Shown here one piece after another: positions 32,648 through 44,154 of a stretch of 64,000 nucleotides of DNA. The translations under genes and the position numbers were made by a program. Each line of letters begins with the position of its first letter. Position 1 is the first letter of the stretch. The notes under the pieces were generated by a model, which searched no databases, had not been told where the DNA came from, and saw only the letters and a list, made by a program, of their open reading frames with translations. The stretch is from Pseudevernia furfuracea (lineage: Eukaryota > Ascomycota > Lecanoromycetes > Lecanorales > Parmeliaceae). The DNA lies in NCBI GenBank assembly GCA_022315425.1, contig JAIUPT010000033.1, positions 2,046,001-2,110,000 of the forward strand, written 5' to 3'.

Positions 32648-33539
32648 CTAGGCTGTCTTCTTCCATGTACTCCACACTCCAATCAAGCTGCTCACCGTCC
32701 CAGCCAGCCCAACGATGCCGTCATCAAGGCTTGCATAGCCAAGTGCCGCGCTGGGGATTGTAAGATCGCAAAGGTCCGAGATAAGCTGGAGATTTGTGGT
32801 GTTGCGCTCCCTGTTGTCGTCATCAGCGTCTACCCTCAATCATCAAGGGCAACGTTTGGGGACTGACTTCATGATCTTCTTGCTCTCCACGACACCCTCC
32901 CCTTCACTTTTGTTGATGTTCTGCTCCCTTTGCCGTAGCTGCCACAAAGTATAAAGGCCAGCAATAGCATTAAATGTCAACCCAGCAAACCACGCCCTGT
33001 AAGCCTCCTGCTGTAACCTCTTCGCGCTCGCCAAAGGCCGAATTCCAGCAGCGTCAAGCTGCCGATTAGCAATCAGCTCGCAGCCGTTTCCTGCCAGATA
33101 TGATAGCACTCACATATGTAACAGCATCCAAGCTCAAGTACATAGCATACCCCAACTGCCTCCCTACAGCACAGTACTTCAGAACTGGGTCCACATTCTT
33201 ACTGTCAACCGCCACAGCAGCCGCTTTGAAGTGCTCCACATTCTTGCCCAGCCGTAGCGCTTTCCGTGTGAGGCCGAATTGCTTCTTAATGGCTTCGTAG
33301 GGCGCGACGAGCTTGGCAGGATTGTTGGTGCGGAAGAGGTACCAGGCGTAGAAGCGGGAGAAGTATTGAAGTGTGCGGAGGAGCTTATCACGCCCAACTG
33401 TAAGAGGAGCGTGTTAGCAATGGGCCGAAGACTGGTTCAACAATCTAGGGTGAAGCGTCTGAGACCCACCTGTTGTGGCGACAAAGCGCAGGTAGTGAGC
33501 TACCGTAGGATGGTATATGACCGCGTCTGCAACCATCAT
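32648..33539 (-). CDS. PEX11: Peroxisomal membrane protein PEX11
   Basis: Exons on the minus strand, 33539-33470, 33397-33114, 33058-32868 and 32810-32648, give 235 aa. PEX11 elongates and tubulates the peroxisomal membrane to start division and affects peroxisome number and fatty-acid metabolism. Evidence: the N-terminal amphipathic region (YLRFVATTVGRDKLLRTLQYFSRFYAWYL), FRLGK-type RKALRLGKNVEHFK, a central YAMYLSLDAVTY segment, and the conserved C-terminal DLCDLTIPSAALGYASLDDGIVGLAGTVSSLIGVW. All joins restore family sequence. The gene begins with two adjacent Met codons (33539 and 33536); either may be used. Four exons is dense for 235 codons. Confidence 0.95.
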
Positions 33540-33792
33540 GAGGATGAATTGGTCGTTCTATAGAATGGACGTTAATGATTGTTGTGGAATTCCTTCGTAT
33601 TTCGTTGATTAATAAGTCAGCCGGAAGGATGGAGACAAAGCAAAGTTGGACCGCGGCTCAGGGTTTGGTCACGTGCAGCACCTGGCCTTCACTTAGCCTG
33701 TCAACATGAGGCTTCACTAGCTATACGTGGAGACATTGACTGTGGATCATGATTATGCACTCATTGGGTATCATATCACCGCTATAAACACA

Positions 33793-36183
33793 TCACATGT
33801 TTCTGAAAACATTCCCACTCGCACTTCTCCTTCCCTTGTCTCGTCGTCTGTCCGCCCCTGAATTTTCAACCTTCTGAGCCTTCCTCTTCCTCTCCGGGGC
33901 AAAGGTGATCTCCCGCTCCCCTACAACGGACCTCGTATTGGTCTTTGTGAGTTTGCTACGCTCAGCTCGTGATCCGAAAGAGCGGTCCCGGGCTTGCTGA
34001 GGCTTATTCGAGGATGTGACTCGCATCTGTGGTTGTTGAGGCCGGTGACCGGATCTCTTGTAAGAGACCGAAGAGATGCGTCCAGTGTCTTTGGTCTTAG
34101 GTGCCTCCTCCTCTTCACTAGACTCGTCAGAGTCGGATCTGGGTATGTCGGCGAGAGCTTCTTCCTCCACAGCCGTGAGTTTGCGCTCATCGCCATCGGT
34201 AGGCGCCATAGGCCCTGGTTTCGTGCTCGGGTTCAGCGATTGGAACTCCCGTGAGCGCTCATCGATGGCAAAGTCTTCGTCTTGGAACAGCTTGGAGAAA
34301 CGTGGATCTGCCAGTAGGCTGCCTGTGGGTTTCTCCTCCACACCAGCCGTTGCGACGGCATCCTCAATCTTGTCATCGTCTCCACCCTTCTCGAGTACTT
34401 TCTTGGCGTGTCTTCGCTCTTCTCGTTCTGCTCGCTCCATCATCTTTTCTGCCAGCTTCTTGTTGACCTTGGCTGTAATCTTTTTGTTGCCTCTGATCCT
34501 GCTCTCCCTCTCTGTATCAATCTTGTCCTTTACTCTCTTGTTCCTTTCTTCTTCCCACACAAATGGATCTGCGATGAGCTTCGCTTCTTCGTAAAGCCGT
34601 TGCGCCACAAAGTAGCCATGCATGTAAGGGCGAAGCAGACTGGTGGTCCCTACCAAGTGGGCGAGATTTAGCGACTGGAGCTGCTGCATGGTCAGGAACT
34701 TGTAGTTATCATAAACGTCGCCAGCCTTCTGGCTGGTGAACGCGTTAGGATCATTGGGGTCCTCCGCCATCTCCTCCACTAGATTGTCAAGAAATGAGCA
34801 CCATCTGGGAGCCGGTCCAAGCTGTGGTATCAGGAAACTATGTTGTTGCCGTCCTTCATTCGCAGTCAAGATCATCCCAGAGTCTTTGCACCACGCTACT
34901 GAGTTGATATCCACAGCGGGCTCGACAGATGTCCAGGGAGATCCATCTCGCTGATCCCAGATTTTGATGATCCTTTTGTCTGCCGACAGTATCTTGGGTT
35001 CAGCGATCTGTGCCCGAGTTGAAGTAGAGGATGCAAGGTAAATGAGCGTTTGTATTGGGTATCCGTAGCCTTGATCTTTTTTCAGTAAAGGAGCAGGTGA
35101 ACGGAGATCATAAAGGTAAATCAATCCCGTGGAAGATCCTGTGGCTATCCCTAAGCCGGAGCGGTCGAACTCCAAAGCTGTGATCTCCTGCCTCACGTCG
35201 ATTGGGCTTGAATGTCTGGGACTCTGCAAAATGCTGACTCGATCTCTTGAGCGTGGGTCCCAAAATTCCACAGTACCCAGTGATGTCCCGAAAGCCACTA
35301 GCCCATGCGATTCCTCCGCGATTGCAGCGGTATTGACGCTCCCTGTGCTGATTCCACCCTGTAGTGCACCGCCGCCGCTGGAAGTGAAATCGTCACCACC
35401 AACATCGACTTCGTATCCTCGCATGTACCTTCCCGCTTCTAGATTCAGCCTGAAGACCTCGCCGTTGCCGTTCTGATTGACGCCAACAGCGGGAATCAGG
35501 GCCTCTGCAGATCGCTTGTCATATTTGAGATCTCTTCCATATCGTGGGAGCCTGGTGGTATGGTGGCATCCAAGAGGAGTGTGGACTTCAAGGGAACGAT
35601 CTGCCTGCAAGTGTAGAGATTTGGAGTAGTCTGTAGATAACAGGAGGAAGGTGGTGTTGAGAGATATCGTATGGCGAGCAAAGGATAGTGACAAATGGGG
35701 TAGGTAGTGGGTATGTATCTGCGGCTTGTAGGTTCCTGGCAGCCTGTTAGCAATCATTCTCCAAGCGCCACGAGCACAGTAGAAAGCAAGCATACAATGC
35801 TATCGAAGACATACCCGTGCTCATGACCCATTGTCCATCATCGCTCACTCTCACCTGCATACCGCGGAGTCAGCATGATTTAGTTGAGACAGAAACGTCG
35901 GGCTGCAGAAACAAGTTTGGGGAGAATTATGGTACTTTGCTCCGGGGACATGTCTTGGGATTTAGGCAAGGTATGGAGAAGAAGTCGCTCGGAGGTGTAG
36001 ACATACACACTGACTAGCCTCCTCAAATTCGAAGTCCTGGAGTAGCTCAATGCGACTGGCATACTCGGGATCATTTTTCAGACTTCTTTTTCGTTTTCTG
36101 GCTAGCCATTCGGGAAGAGGTCGTGCGGTGGAAGAGCCTGAGATGGTATAAACCGGAACAGCAGAGTGATTACTGATCTTCAT
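33793..36183 (-). CDS. ENP2: Nucleolar ribosome-biogenesis WD40 protein (ENP2/NOL10)
   Basis: Exons on the minus strand, 36183-36007, 35854-35815 and 35735-33793, give 719 aa. ENP2/NOL10 is a component of the 90S/SSU processome required for 18S rRNA maturation in the nucleolus. The N-terminus is diagnostic: PLPEWLARKRKRSLKND, IELLQDFEFEEAS, then VRVSDDGQWVMSTGTYKPQI across two joins. WD-repeat strands follow (FGTSLGTVEFWDPRSRDR, GSSTGLIYLYDLRSPAPLL, KILSADKRIIKIWDQRDG), then the conserved NUC153-type part (LADPRFSKLFQDEDFAIDERS) and a long Lys/Arg/Glu-rich nucleolar tail. Exon 2 is only 40 nt. A spurious ATG inside intron 2 gives a misleading shorter open frame from 35793. It is head-to-head with MED13. 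Confidence 0.95.
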
Positions 36184-36624
36184 GACGATTCAGTTCCACT
36201 CGAGGCTGCTGCTGTAGAGTTGTAGAGCTGGAGAGCTGGAGAGCGCGAGAACTGGAGAGCGCATAAGGTACGGAATACATGTAATTTTTCAAAATCTTTT
36301 CAAGACGGCATCATCAGGTCATGCATGGCAGCAGATTAACGGATGTTCCCGACGCTAAACTTTGAGGCTTAGGGTTCCGAACCCCGAACCTCCTCGCCCG
36401 AAGATCTGCGCAGGGCTCCGCAGCTTCATTCTTGGGGGGAGATCAGCCCTGCTCGAAGTGCACATCCCCCTCGCTATCAAATCAATTTCATTCGTGCACT
36501 CGAGCGCTAGTTTTTCAAGTCTTCAGAATGTGCTTCATCTACCCAAAGCGAAGCACTTCTACAGCACATAGCTATTCTATGAGTTGCTACAAGTCGCAAC
36601 GCCGATTGGCACATGAAAGGGGGC
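36184..36624. promoter_or_regulatory. Divergent promoter between ENP2 and MED13
   Basis: 441 bp. Near the ENP2 start there is a low-copy GAGAGCTG/GAGAGCGC repeat (about 36215-36262). At 36282-36291 TAATTTTTCA reads TGAAAAATTA on the minus strand, close to the ribosomal RNA processing element (TGAAAAATTT) of yeast ribosome-biogenesis genes and about 100 bp upstream of ENP2. No PAC-type GATGAG was seen next to it, so this is a weak match. Confidence 0.35.
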
Positions 36625-39600
36625 ATGGACTTCCCTGATGACATAACGACCAATGTCTTCAAGGTTGTGAGTGGCTCATGATTCCCTGACCATGCCCTCA
36701 TTTCCTAATCCTTATCTAGGGGGACATTAAAGAGATACATTGGGCTTTTTACATCAGAAGGCCCAAGGAAGAGTCGGCGTTGCAACATCTTCCATCGAGC
36801 GAGGAAGAAGAACATTTAGCATACCTACAATTAGCGGAAAATATACTCCGCGACGATCGACGCCATGTTCTTCTCGACAAGGACAAAGCTGGCGTGTGGG
36901 TCTTCAGCCTATCCCAAGCTTTAGACCAAGGCATTGCTCAGGATCTGGATCTAGATGGCCTCGAAAGTGAGCATCCTTGTCTCTTTACTAGACATGTGCG
37001 CTGACTGAGTTGAGAAGGCACATCTGTCGGATCCGTGCTGTCAGAAGACTTGGTTGCTGCTATAAGCTCCAACGCGTCAGCGTCATCTACAATCAAAACA
37101 GCCCGCTCCACCCAGTCAACCGCTGCAGCAATTAGAGAGCTGAACACACAAGCCTATGGCTCGAACATGAACTCGAACACACAACCGTCGAACAATGAGC
37201 CGGATTACAAGAGAAGGGAAGCATGGCGTGCTGGCCAGGATCCTTCTGTCTCTGAGGTCTACTCGAATTTCATCTCTGCGGTATCATGTTCTCTGTCGCA
37301 TTCCTTGAGTAAAGAACAAAGATGGATACAGATCGGGCCCTACGCATGTATAGATGCGCGGACCCTAGGAGACGATCTCTTCGAAAATGCAGAGCTACAT
37401 TCACGGGTCGCCACAACAACTAAATTATCCTTCAACATCAAGTGGCTTCCATCCGGAATTTTGTTGACCTCATTTTCCCAGATTCGGTTGCCAAGACATA
37501 GAAGGTTGTCTACAATAATTTCAAAGAACGGAAATTGCACACAATTGGCTGTCGGATCGCCTTTAATACTCTCGCCCTCTGGTATCAGGTGTCGGTATCT
37601 TGGAACGGAAGATGTCCCGAAAAGCGACGTCCAGCGCAAGTCTACTTTGCAGGTAAAGGCTTCAATATTATCGCGTTCAGCCCATCGAGGCGTCAGCAAT
37701 GTGCAAGACGTAACGTGGATCCAGGTGCAGATAAATCGTGAATCGAATGTCTCCGTCAGCCCGTCAATGTCACTGTGGCCAGCCGATCTTTGCTTCTGTG
37801 AGGATGGGATGACTCCAGTCAGCGGTGAATATGGCGAATCATTCAACAGGTCTATCGTGGATGGCTCAGTTGACGCTTTGCAGGAAGCTGAGTCATGGTT
37901 TCTAGGAAAAGCTGCCCGCATGGACGCATCACAAGCCAGGATGCGGGAAGAGAAACAAGAAGCTCAGGTAATGAAGGATGTCGAAGACACGGACGACGAA
38001 GAGGTTTTGTCTCCTTTCGAAATCACCATGGATCAAGGCATCACTCCCCAAGATGTGAGCGGAATTTATCCCACGCCGCCGGATGGACTACCCCCAGCAC
38101 TTCTAGGGTCATCGAACCCCAACAATCTACAACCCGGTGACTACGACGATGAAGAGAAGGAATTACAGCCAGGCGACGAGGCGCGTGGAGACTATGACGG
38201 ACAGGAAAACGACGACCTCTTCGAGGATATGGATATCGATATGTTCGCATCTAATGGTCTTACGGAAGCAGACTTCAGTTTCTTTGATGAGCCGAGTATG
38301 ATTGACGAGGATTTGCGAGAGACAGGTCAGGCAATGGCCCTAGACGATACAAACGAGACGACAGACCACCCCGGGACATTCGATGAGCAGGGGATGACAA
38401 CGATGCCGCACGAAAGAAATGACAGCGGGCCAGATCGAAGTGTTCCCGAGGATCAAGAAGACGCAATCGGCCAACGAGGTATGACACCCTTGTACCAGAC
38501 TGCCTGTTCTTCCAGCGCTTATATGGATATTCAGGGCTTGGCTCACCCTTGACAGAAAGCGATCAAGTTTTACCAACGACCAACACTAGTCTGCCTGACA
38601 AAGACTATGACAAGGCTCCAGACTCTACCGTCAAAATCGAAGACGTCGATTACGGAGCACTTGAGCAACTGAACCTTAATCGTGGAACGACTCTCCAAAA
38701 CGCCAATGGAGGCCACAGAGGTTCTTTTGAACATGTGCCGTTCCAAGGATCTACTTTCAATTTTGATGACAAGTACAATATGCAAGGCCGATTCGCCTTT
38801 GACGTGGATGAGCTGCCAATACACTCCAAGTATGGAGATCGCCCTTCGCACCGTGAAAATCAACTTTCGAAAACCAGCTTCTGTCCGGGGAAGTCCCCAA
38901 TGGAAGACAGTGTAACTACAGGTTAGTATCTTCTCTCTAGTCCGTGGTACTGAGCTGTTGCTAACTATACCGAAGCAGATGACGAAGAGGAAGACAATCC
39001 TGCTCCAGAAGACTTTGATACTCATAACGCAATGGATACTTCCCTGGATGTGCAATCAGAACCGTCACGAAAAAGGAAGCGAGAGCTGCTCGATGAAACT
39101 GACCATCCTGTGACACCGTCGTCTTCAAACCCTCTAGCAGAGAGCATGGCAGGCTCACCTCCGAACGAATTGGACGAGCATGTATCAGGTTCATCGAAGC
39201 CAAACACCCTTGAACGGACGAGAGAAGTGGTAGATCTTGAATCTCGACTTTATAGACGTTCATACCCATCTTTCACTGGCCGAGGACAGGCATTCATTAA
39301 GGTCGCTTCGCTGATCGCGGACCAAGCGGTATCTGGAGTCCTTCAATCACAACCCGAAATATTCGAAGAAAAAACCGTGAGAGAAAGTATATCGGACCGA
39401 TCGCTCGAGAAAACGATTACACAATTGTTATTAACCTTCTTCACAACCAGCAAGCGTTGCAGCCTCAAGGAGTATGTCAGTCTTGGCGAGAAGGATCCAG
39501 CTAATGTGTTGAGAGAGCAAGCAACGTTGAATCAAAGGAACCTTAAGCCTACCCACATTGCCGGAGGATTCACCGGCACGGGACATTCTATCTTCAAGCT

Positions 39601-41278
39601 CGACAGTCCTTACACCCGCGTTCGACGTAACGGCGTATCAACCGATTTATCGGCTTCCGCATTGTCCTTTTGGGAGGAACTTAGCCTAGGACCGTCTTAC
39701 GAGACCAAAGACATCGATGTCTTTTGCGTGTGTCCAAAGAACAAGTACATAGAAGAAGGGGTCATGGCTTTCCTCAACATGATCAAAGGCACCTATCAGA
39801 GCTGTAATTTGGGCTTACACGACCTTGGCGCCTCTCCTGCTGATTCTAGCAAGCGTATCTTTACCGCACCCATGGACACGAGTAAACCGGACGATTTTCT
39901 TCAAAACATCGCTGCCACGTGCGAGGGGCTTGGTACCAGGCTCGCAGAGCTCCGGCTACAAAGCGGCACAACTGTCATTTACATCATCGACCCTTTCAAA
40001 GACCAGCAATACCTCCCTGGGCTTTGTGACGCTTTGTTGACACTTTACAATTCTTACGGTGCGGCGCTAGAGAAACGACGGCTCGAAAGGCGAAATGAAT
40101 TTGTAATGCAACTCGTTCCTCTTGACCTAGTATGGAGCCCGGAACGTATAGTCGTGCCGTCTCCTGCAGAGTACAGAAGGCTTGCCTTTGAGGTTTACAA
40201 CAAAAGTGGGTTTTCTGAGAGAGGCCACAATCGAGAATCGTACTTCATGAGTGCACCAGCGATTCATCTAGCAAAACTTGTTCCTAAAACGATCGACTTC
40301 AAGCTAATTTCGGAAAACTCGGCTCCATTCATGCAATCAGATAATTGTGTGCACGTTTCTTATACTTGGGACCCCACCAACGAGTGGCTCGCAGCATCGT
40401 GGACAGACAATTTCGGGGTCCTCTCATGGGGTGCGTGTTACTGTCTGGGGAAGAATGAAGGGACACCGTGGAAGCCTCTCTATGAGTCTATTAAAGAGAT
40501 ATTGGAGACTTCTTTTGCGATGCTACATCCAGTGAATGCGCCTTGGCGACTCTTCATATGCAAAGATAGTCCCTTACCCAAAATGGAGAATGATGGCAAG
40601 TACTCAAGCCTTCTTTTCCACCTTTAGTTTGGAAAACTAACGTAACACCTAGTCTGGATAAGGGCACTGGCTGATTCTAGCAGGCCATTGACCTCCTGCA
40701 CAATCCTCACTATCGAAACTAAATCCCTCCTATCTTTCCTCCCTTCAGACCTCCAGAGAAGCTCTTCCGATTTGGCTCCTGGCCTCTTAGCGACACCTGG
40801 GGCTACCCCTCAAACAAATGCACCTTCGCCGGACATCTCAGGTCTTGGCTCGACGCCAGCAGGGAATGCTGCGCCAGTCGGAACGCCTCCAGCTAACGCC
40901 GCTTTTGGTGATCACGACTCGGAAGCCAGACTCGTTGACATCACCGACCAGACATGGGGCGTTGTAATGGAGGGCACACTCGATGACATCAATGATCTAT
41001 CTGACAAATCTGCATCTATAGCCAGCGGTTATCTGGTCAAAAGAGCGGGACCGAGGGATGAGGATGGGCTGATACCGCTGGGCGTGAATGTTGTTCATGG
41101 GCAGAAACCGTACAAGGCGGTGCTGAAGGAGGTATTGGGAATGTACAGGAATCTGGGTACTCTGGCGAGGGTGAGAGGCGTTGTGGATCCGGTGAAGAGT
41201 GTACTGCCGTTGCATGTTGCTGCTACGAGGAAGGCATGGAAGGCGCTTAGTGAAACGATGCGGTATGAGCCTGAGTGA
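36625..41278 (+). CDS. SSN2: Mediator of RNA polymerase II transcription subunit 13
   Basis: Exons 36625-36666, 36720-36966, 37018-38478, 38556-38921, 38979-40595 and 40653-41278 give 1452 aa. Med13 links the CDK8 kinase module to core Mediator. The N-terminus reads MDFPDDITTNVFKVGDIKEIHWAFY, matching the Med13 N-terminal domain. KDKAGVWVFSL, EQRWIQIGPYACIDAR and SMSLWPADLCFCE follow; then a long acidic disordered middle (DDLFEDMDIDMFASNGLTEADFSFFDEP). The conserved MID and C-terminal parts come last (IDVFCVCPKNKYIEEGVMAFLNMIKGTYQSCNLG, WLAASWTDNFG, GYLVKRAGPRDEDGLIPLGVNVVH). A further in-frame ATG lies 12 bp upstream (36613), but the MDFP start fits the family. The last intron appears to be GC-AG. 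Confidence 0.94.
40596..40652 (+). other. Probable GC-AG intron in MED13
   Basis: The 57-nt intron starts GCAAGT, the classical form of a GC donor, has AAACTAACG as branch region and ends CCTAG. Only this donor joins the C-terminal exon (WIRALADSSRPL) in frame; the unspliced frame stops after nine codons. Confidence 0.75.
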
Positions 41279-41982
41279 GCAATAATGACTGGAGCACTCG
41301 GTCAATTGGATACTATGAAACGAACCTCGCCCTTTGCCCTGCGTCTTTTCTGTGAAGATAGGTTGCCATGGGTCTCTAGAACCTTCCTCCATCCACCAGG
41401 CTGGGTTTAGAGCCTCCTCACAGGCTGTGTTCTATGGATCGGCAGAGCGTAAAAATCACGGGTGCTTCCCAAAGCGACCAAACATCATGAAAACCCTTCG
41501 TACAATCGCTCCCAATTCTTTAACGAGTCGACCTAAGAGGGAAAGCTTCAGTCTCGCCCCAGATTTCATAGAGCAGATCCAGAGATTCACAACAGAACTT
41601 TCCTTTGTTGAACTTCTCGTTCGGAAGTTGTTGCGTTGCAAAGATGAACGATTCCCTGAAGTTCTGCGAAGACATACACGGCAGACGCCAATCCATGGGA
41701 TAGTCTGATCGATGGCGAAGGTCCCTCGAATGTCAGGCGGGAGTCGATAAGTAAGCAGCATAGGCGCCATGCATTAGGATTGGCCCCACCCTGCTATGAA
41801 AGAAAGACTCACAGCGGAAAGGCCCAATGCTCACCACAATCATCACTTTCACCAAATATCTATTCGCGCCAAAAAAAGGCGCTAAATCATCCGCGCAATT
41901 GGCCGTGATCTTCGCTTCTTCCTCTGACCTTTCTTCCCAGCATTGCCATCCCACCACCATCATCATTCCATCTTCCTCCGCC
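41279..41982. other. Intergenic between MED13 and the CCCH gene
   Basis: About 700 bp. The frame of the CCCH gene is open back to 41827 but the leader encoded there is low-complexity and unconserved. A 124-codon plus-strand frame (41334-41708) has no motif and is not accepted. Confidence 0.5.
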
Positions 41983-44154
41983 ATGGAAGACTTGTTGAGT
42001 AGTTTCGCAGACCAGAGCATGGAGTCACCGTCTGAGGAGGGCTACAAGTACCACTTCATCGATGGCAGCCCTGCGGGCTCTGAACACGCGATGCCCGTTA
42101 ACCCTGCGGCCACTGTTCCAGCTGGGTCGAGTCACGATGATCTATTTCCTGCTAACGAAACTTCTAGCAATCAGAAAGGGATTAGCTCCGGTGTTGAGGA
42201 CGAAGCAATTTACAATGCTGATATCGATGATGATGATGATGATGATGATGATGCTGGCGTGTATGGACATGAGGAAGCAACCCAAGAAGTGAGATACGTC
42301 CATCACAACGAGGATCCGATCAATGGGGCAAGCCACAACGAAAACTCCGTATCTGAGTACAACACAGACGCTCGTGATCGCTCCTTTCACAGCAAAGTCT
42401 ACAATGCATTTGAGACTTACGGCGTCAAAAGCGGAGCGACGAATCGGAACGTCGAACAACCTTCAGCTTCTAGCGGTGGTGGACAGGATGATCTAAATGG
42501 CTTTGCTCAACACCTACGCCGACTTCAACGCCACGATGTCGAGAGAGATGAGTTTCTCTCTGTACGCGTTCTCCCATCAGCAAGCATGTTTGCTCCTCGG
42601 CCTTGCAACCTACTAACCCTGCTCTACAGCAACTTTATCAGGAAAATCTCGACTTGAAGAGAGTATTGAAAGAGAGTGTTCCGGGCGGTAACCCGAGGGC
42701 GGAAGCTGCGGAACGGAGCTTGTTTGAGATCCGCAAGGCATTAGTAAGTCTCGCTATCAAAGCAGTAAACGTCAAATTTTCTAATGTATCTCTTGTTAGG
42801 ATGAAAGTCCCTACGTCTGCATTCTCATTGACGGAAAGGATTACAAGGTCCGTATATCCACTACCAGTCACGGTTGAAATACAATTGTTTACTGTGATTA
42901 CTACAGATTCATGAGGACTTGCTCCAATCCGGGAAGAGGGGAGGGGTCGAGGCTGCAGATCGATTGTCGACTGAAGTATCGAACTACCTTCAGCAGCCTG
43001 GCGACGCCAAGTATTGGGAGATTATGGTACATCTTTACATCGACATTGGACGCTTGTTAGCTCGCTGCGTCAGTTCCGATATCCCTCTGAGCGATGACAA
43101 CGTACGGGACTTCATGATTGGATTTACCCAAGCTAAGCCACTTTTCACCATTGTGGACGTGGGCCATGATCCAGGAGACTTGTTGTCACGGAAAGTGGAA
43201 GGTACGTCTGATTCTCCAGTCTGCTCGATAGCAAATACTTACCTTGGGGCAGGAATGTTCCATCTGTTCGCCAACAACGTTCAATGCAAACACCTGATCT
43301 TTGGATGCTGTAACAACAGTGCCTACGCAGTTGCACTGGAGCCTTATGCCTCCGACCCTATCACAGCCTCCAGCATCACTCTACTCAAGTCGTACGAAAG
43401 TAATACATACTTCGAGGGTCTACCCTTTGACTTAGTGGAGTTTCCACACGTCTTCCGGTCCACACCCTTCAAAGTAACCGATAGGTTGGCCGAGGAGGTC
43501 GATTACATGCAGGATTTGCCACAACAGCCTGGCTCCGGAAATATCACGAGTGAGGCCAAGAAATCTAGTGCGGATGAAGTCGCAGGGGTAAATGAAGCCC
43601 TCGCAAAATGGCAAGCTGCTGCTAACGCCTCCATTCCACTCCGAGCTCGTGTTTATCCTCAAGTGAAAGTGCATTCGGGTTCGGCGATCGAGAGGAACAT
43701 ACTGCTAAACATCAAGGACGAGCGCGTTGATCCTGAGCTAGGAGAAGTGGACTACGACACATCCGAGAGTATGCTGGATCGTATGGAAGAACTTCGATTC
43801 TGTGCCTTCTACCATCTGCAAGACTGTTGCGTCGCAAAGTCACTGGGGCAACACTGCAAATTTAGGCACGGGCCGAGACTCAACAACGATGAGCTTCGTT
43901 TTTTGAAGCAAAACTACAGAAGAATGCCCTGTAATTTTGGCTCCAGATGTCGCAAGCCCGACTGCCTCTACGGACATGTGTGCGCAGATCAGCCAGGCTG
44001 CGAGAAGGGCCAAAAATGCCGTCTCTACCGATTCCATGATGTAGACAAGACAGCGGTCAGGGTTTGGTCGACCGAGAGGATTGTGAGTCCACAAAAGAAG
44101 GGATGGAGAGGCATGATGAACACCGGATCAACACAATCAGCAACCACAGATTGA
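41983..44154 (+). CDS. CCCH zinc-finger protein (fungal DUF7923-type)
   Basis: Exons 41983-42561, 42630-42743, 42800-42847, 42907-43201 and 43253-44154 give 645 aa. The acidic N-terminal region has a nine-Asp run. A coiled coil follows (HLRRLQRHDVERDEFLS, LYQENLDLKRVLKE), then a globular domain beginning PYVCILIDGKDYKIHEDLL with ARCVSSDIPLSDDNVRDFMIGFTQAKPLFTIVDVG. The C-terminus has Cys/His fingers: FCAFYHL-DCCVAKSLGQHCKFRHGPRL, MPCNFGSRCRKPDCLYGHVC, and PGCEKGQKCRLYRFHDVD. This architecture, a NYN-like middle domain plus tandem CCCH fingers, is a known but uncharacterised fungal family; RNA binding is likely. Four introns of 51-68 nt join in frame; the last (51 nt) is stop-free in frame. 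The start at 41983 has a GCCATGG context. Confidence 0.88.
42225..42253 (+). repeat. (GAT)n microsatellite encoding poly-Asp
   Basis: A run of GAT codons in the acidic N-terminal region of the CCCH protein; likely length-variable while keeping frame. Confidence 0.9.

Noticed and set aside
35736..35793. Short start for ENP2 at 35793
   Set aside because: That ATG lies in intron 2; the diagnostic N-terminal exons at 36183-36007 and 35854-35815 splice in frame to 35735.
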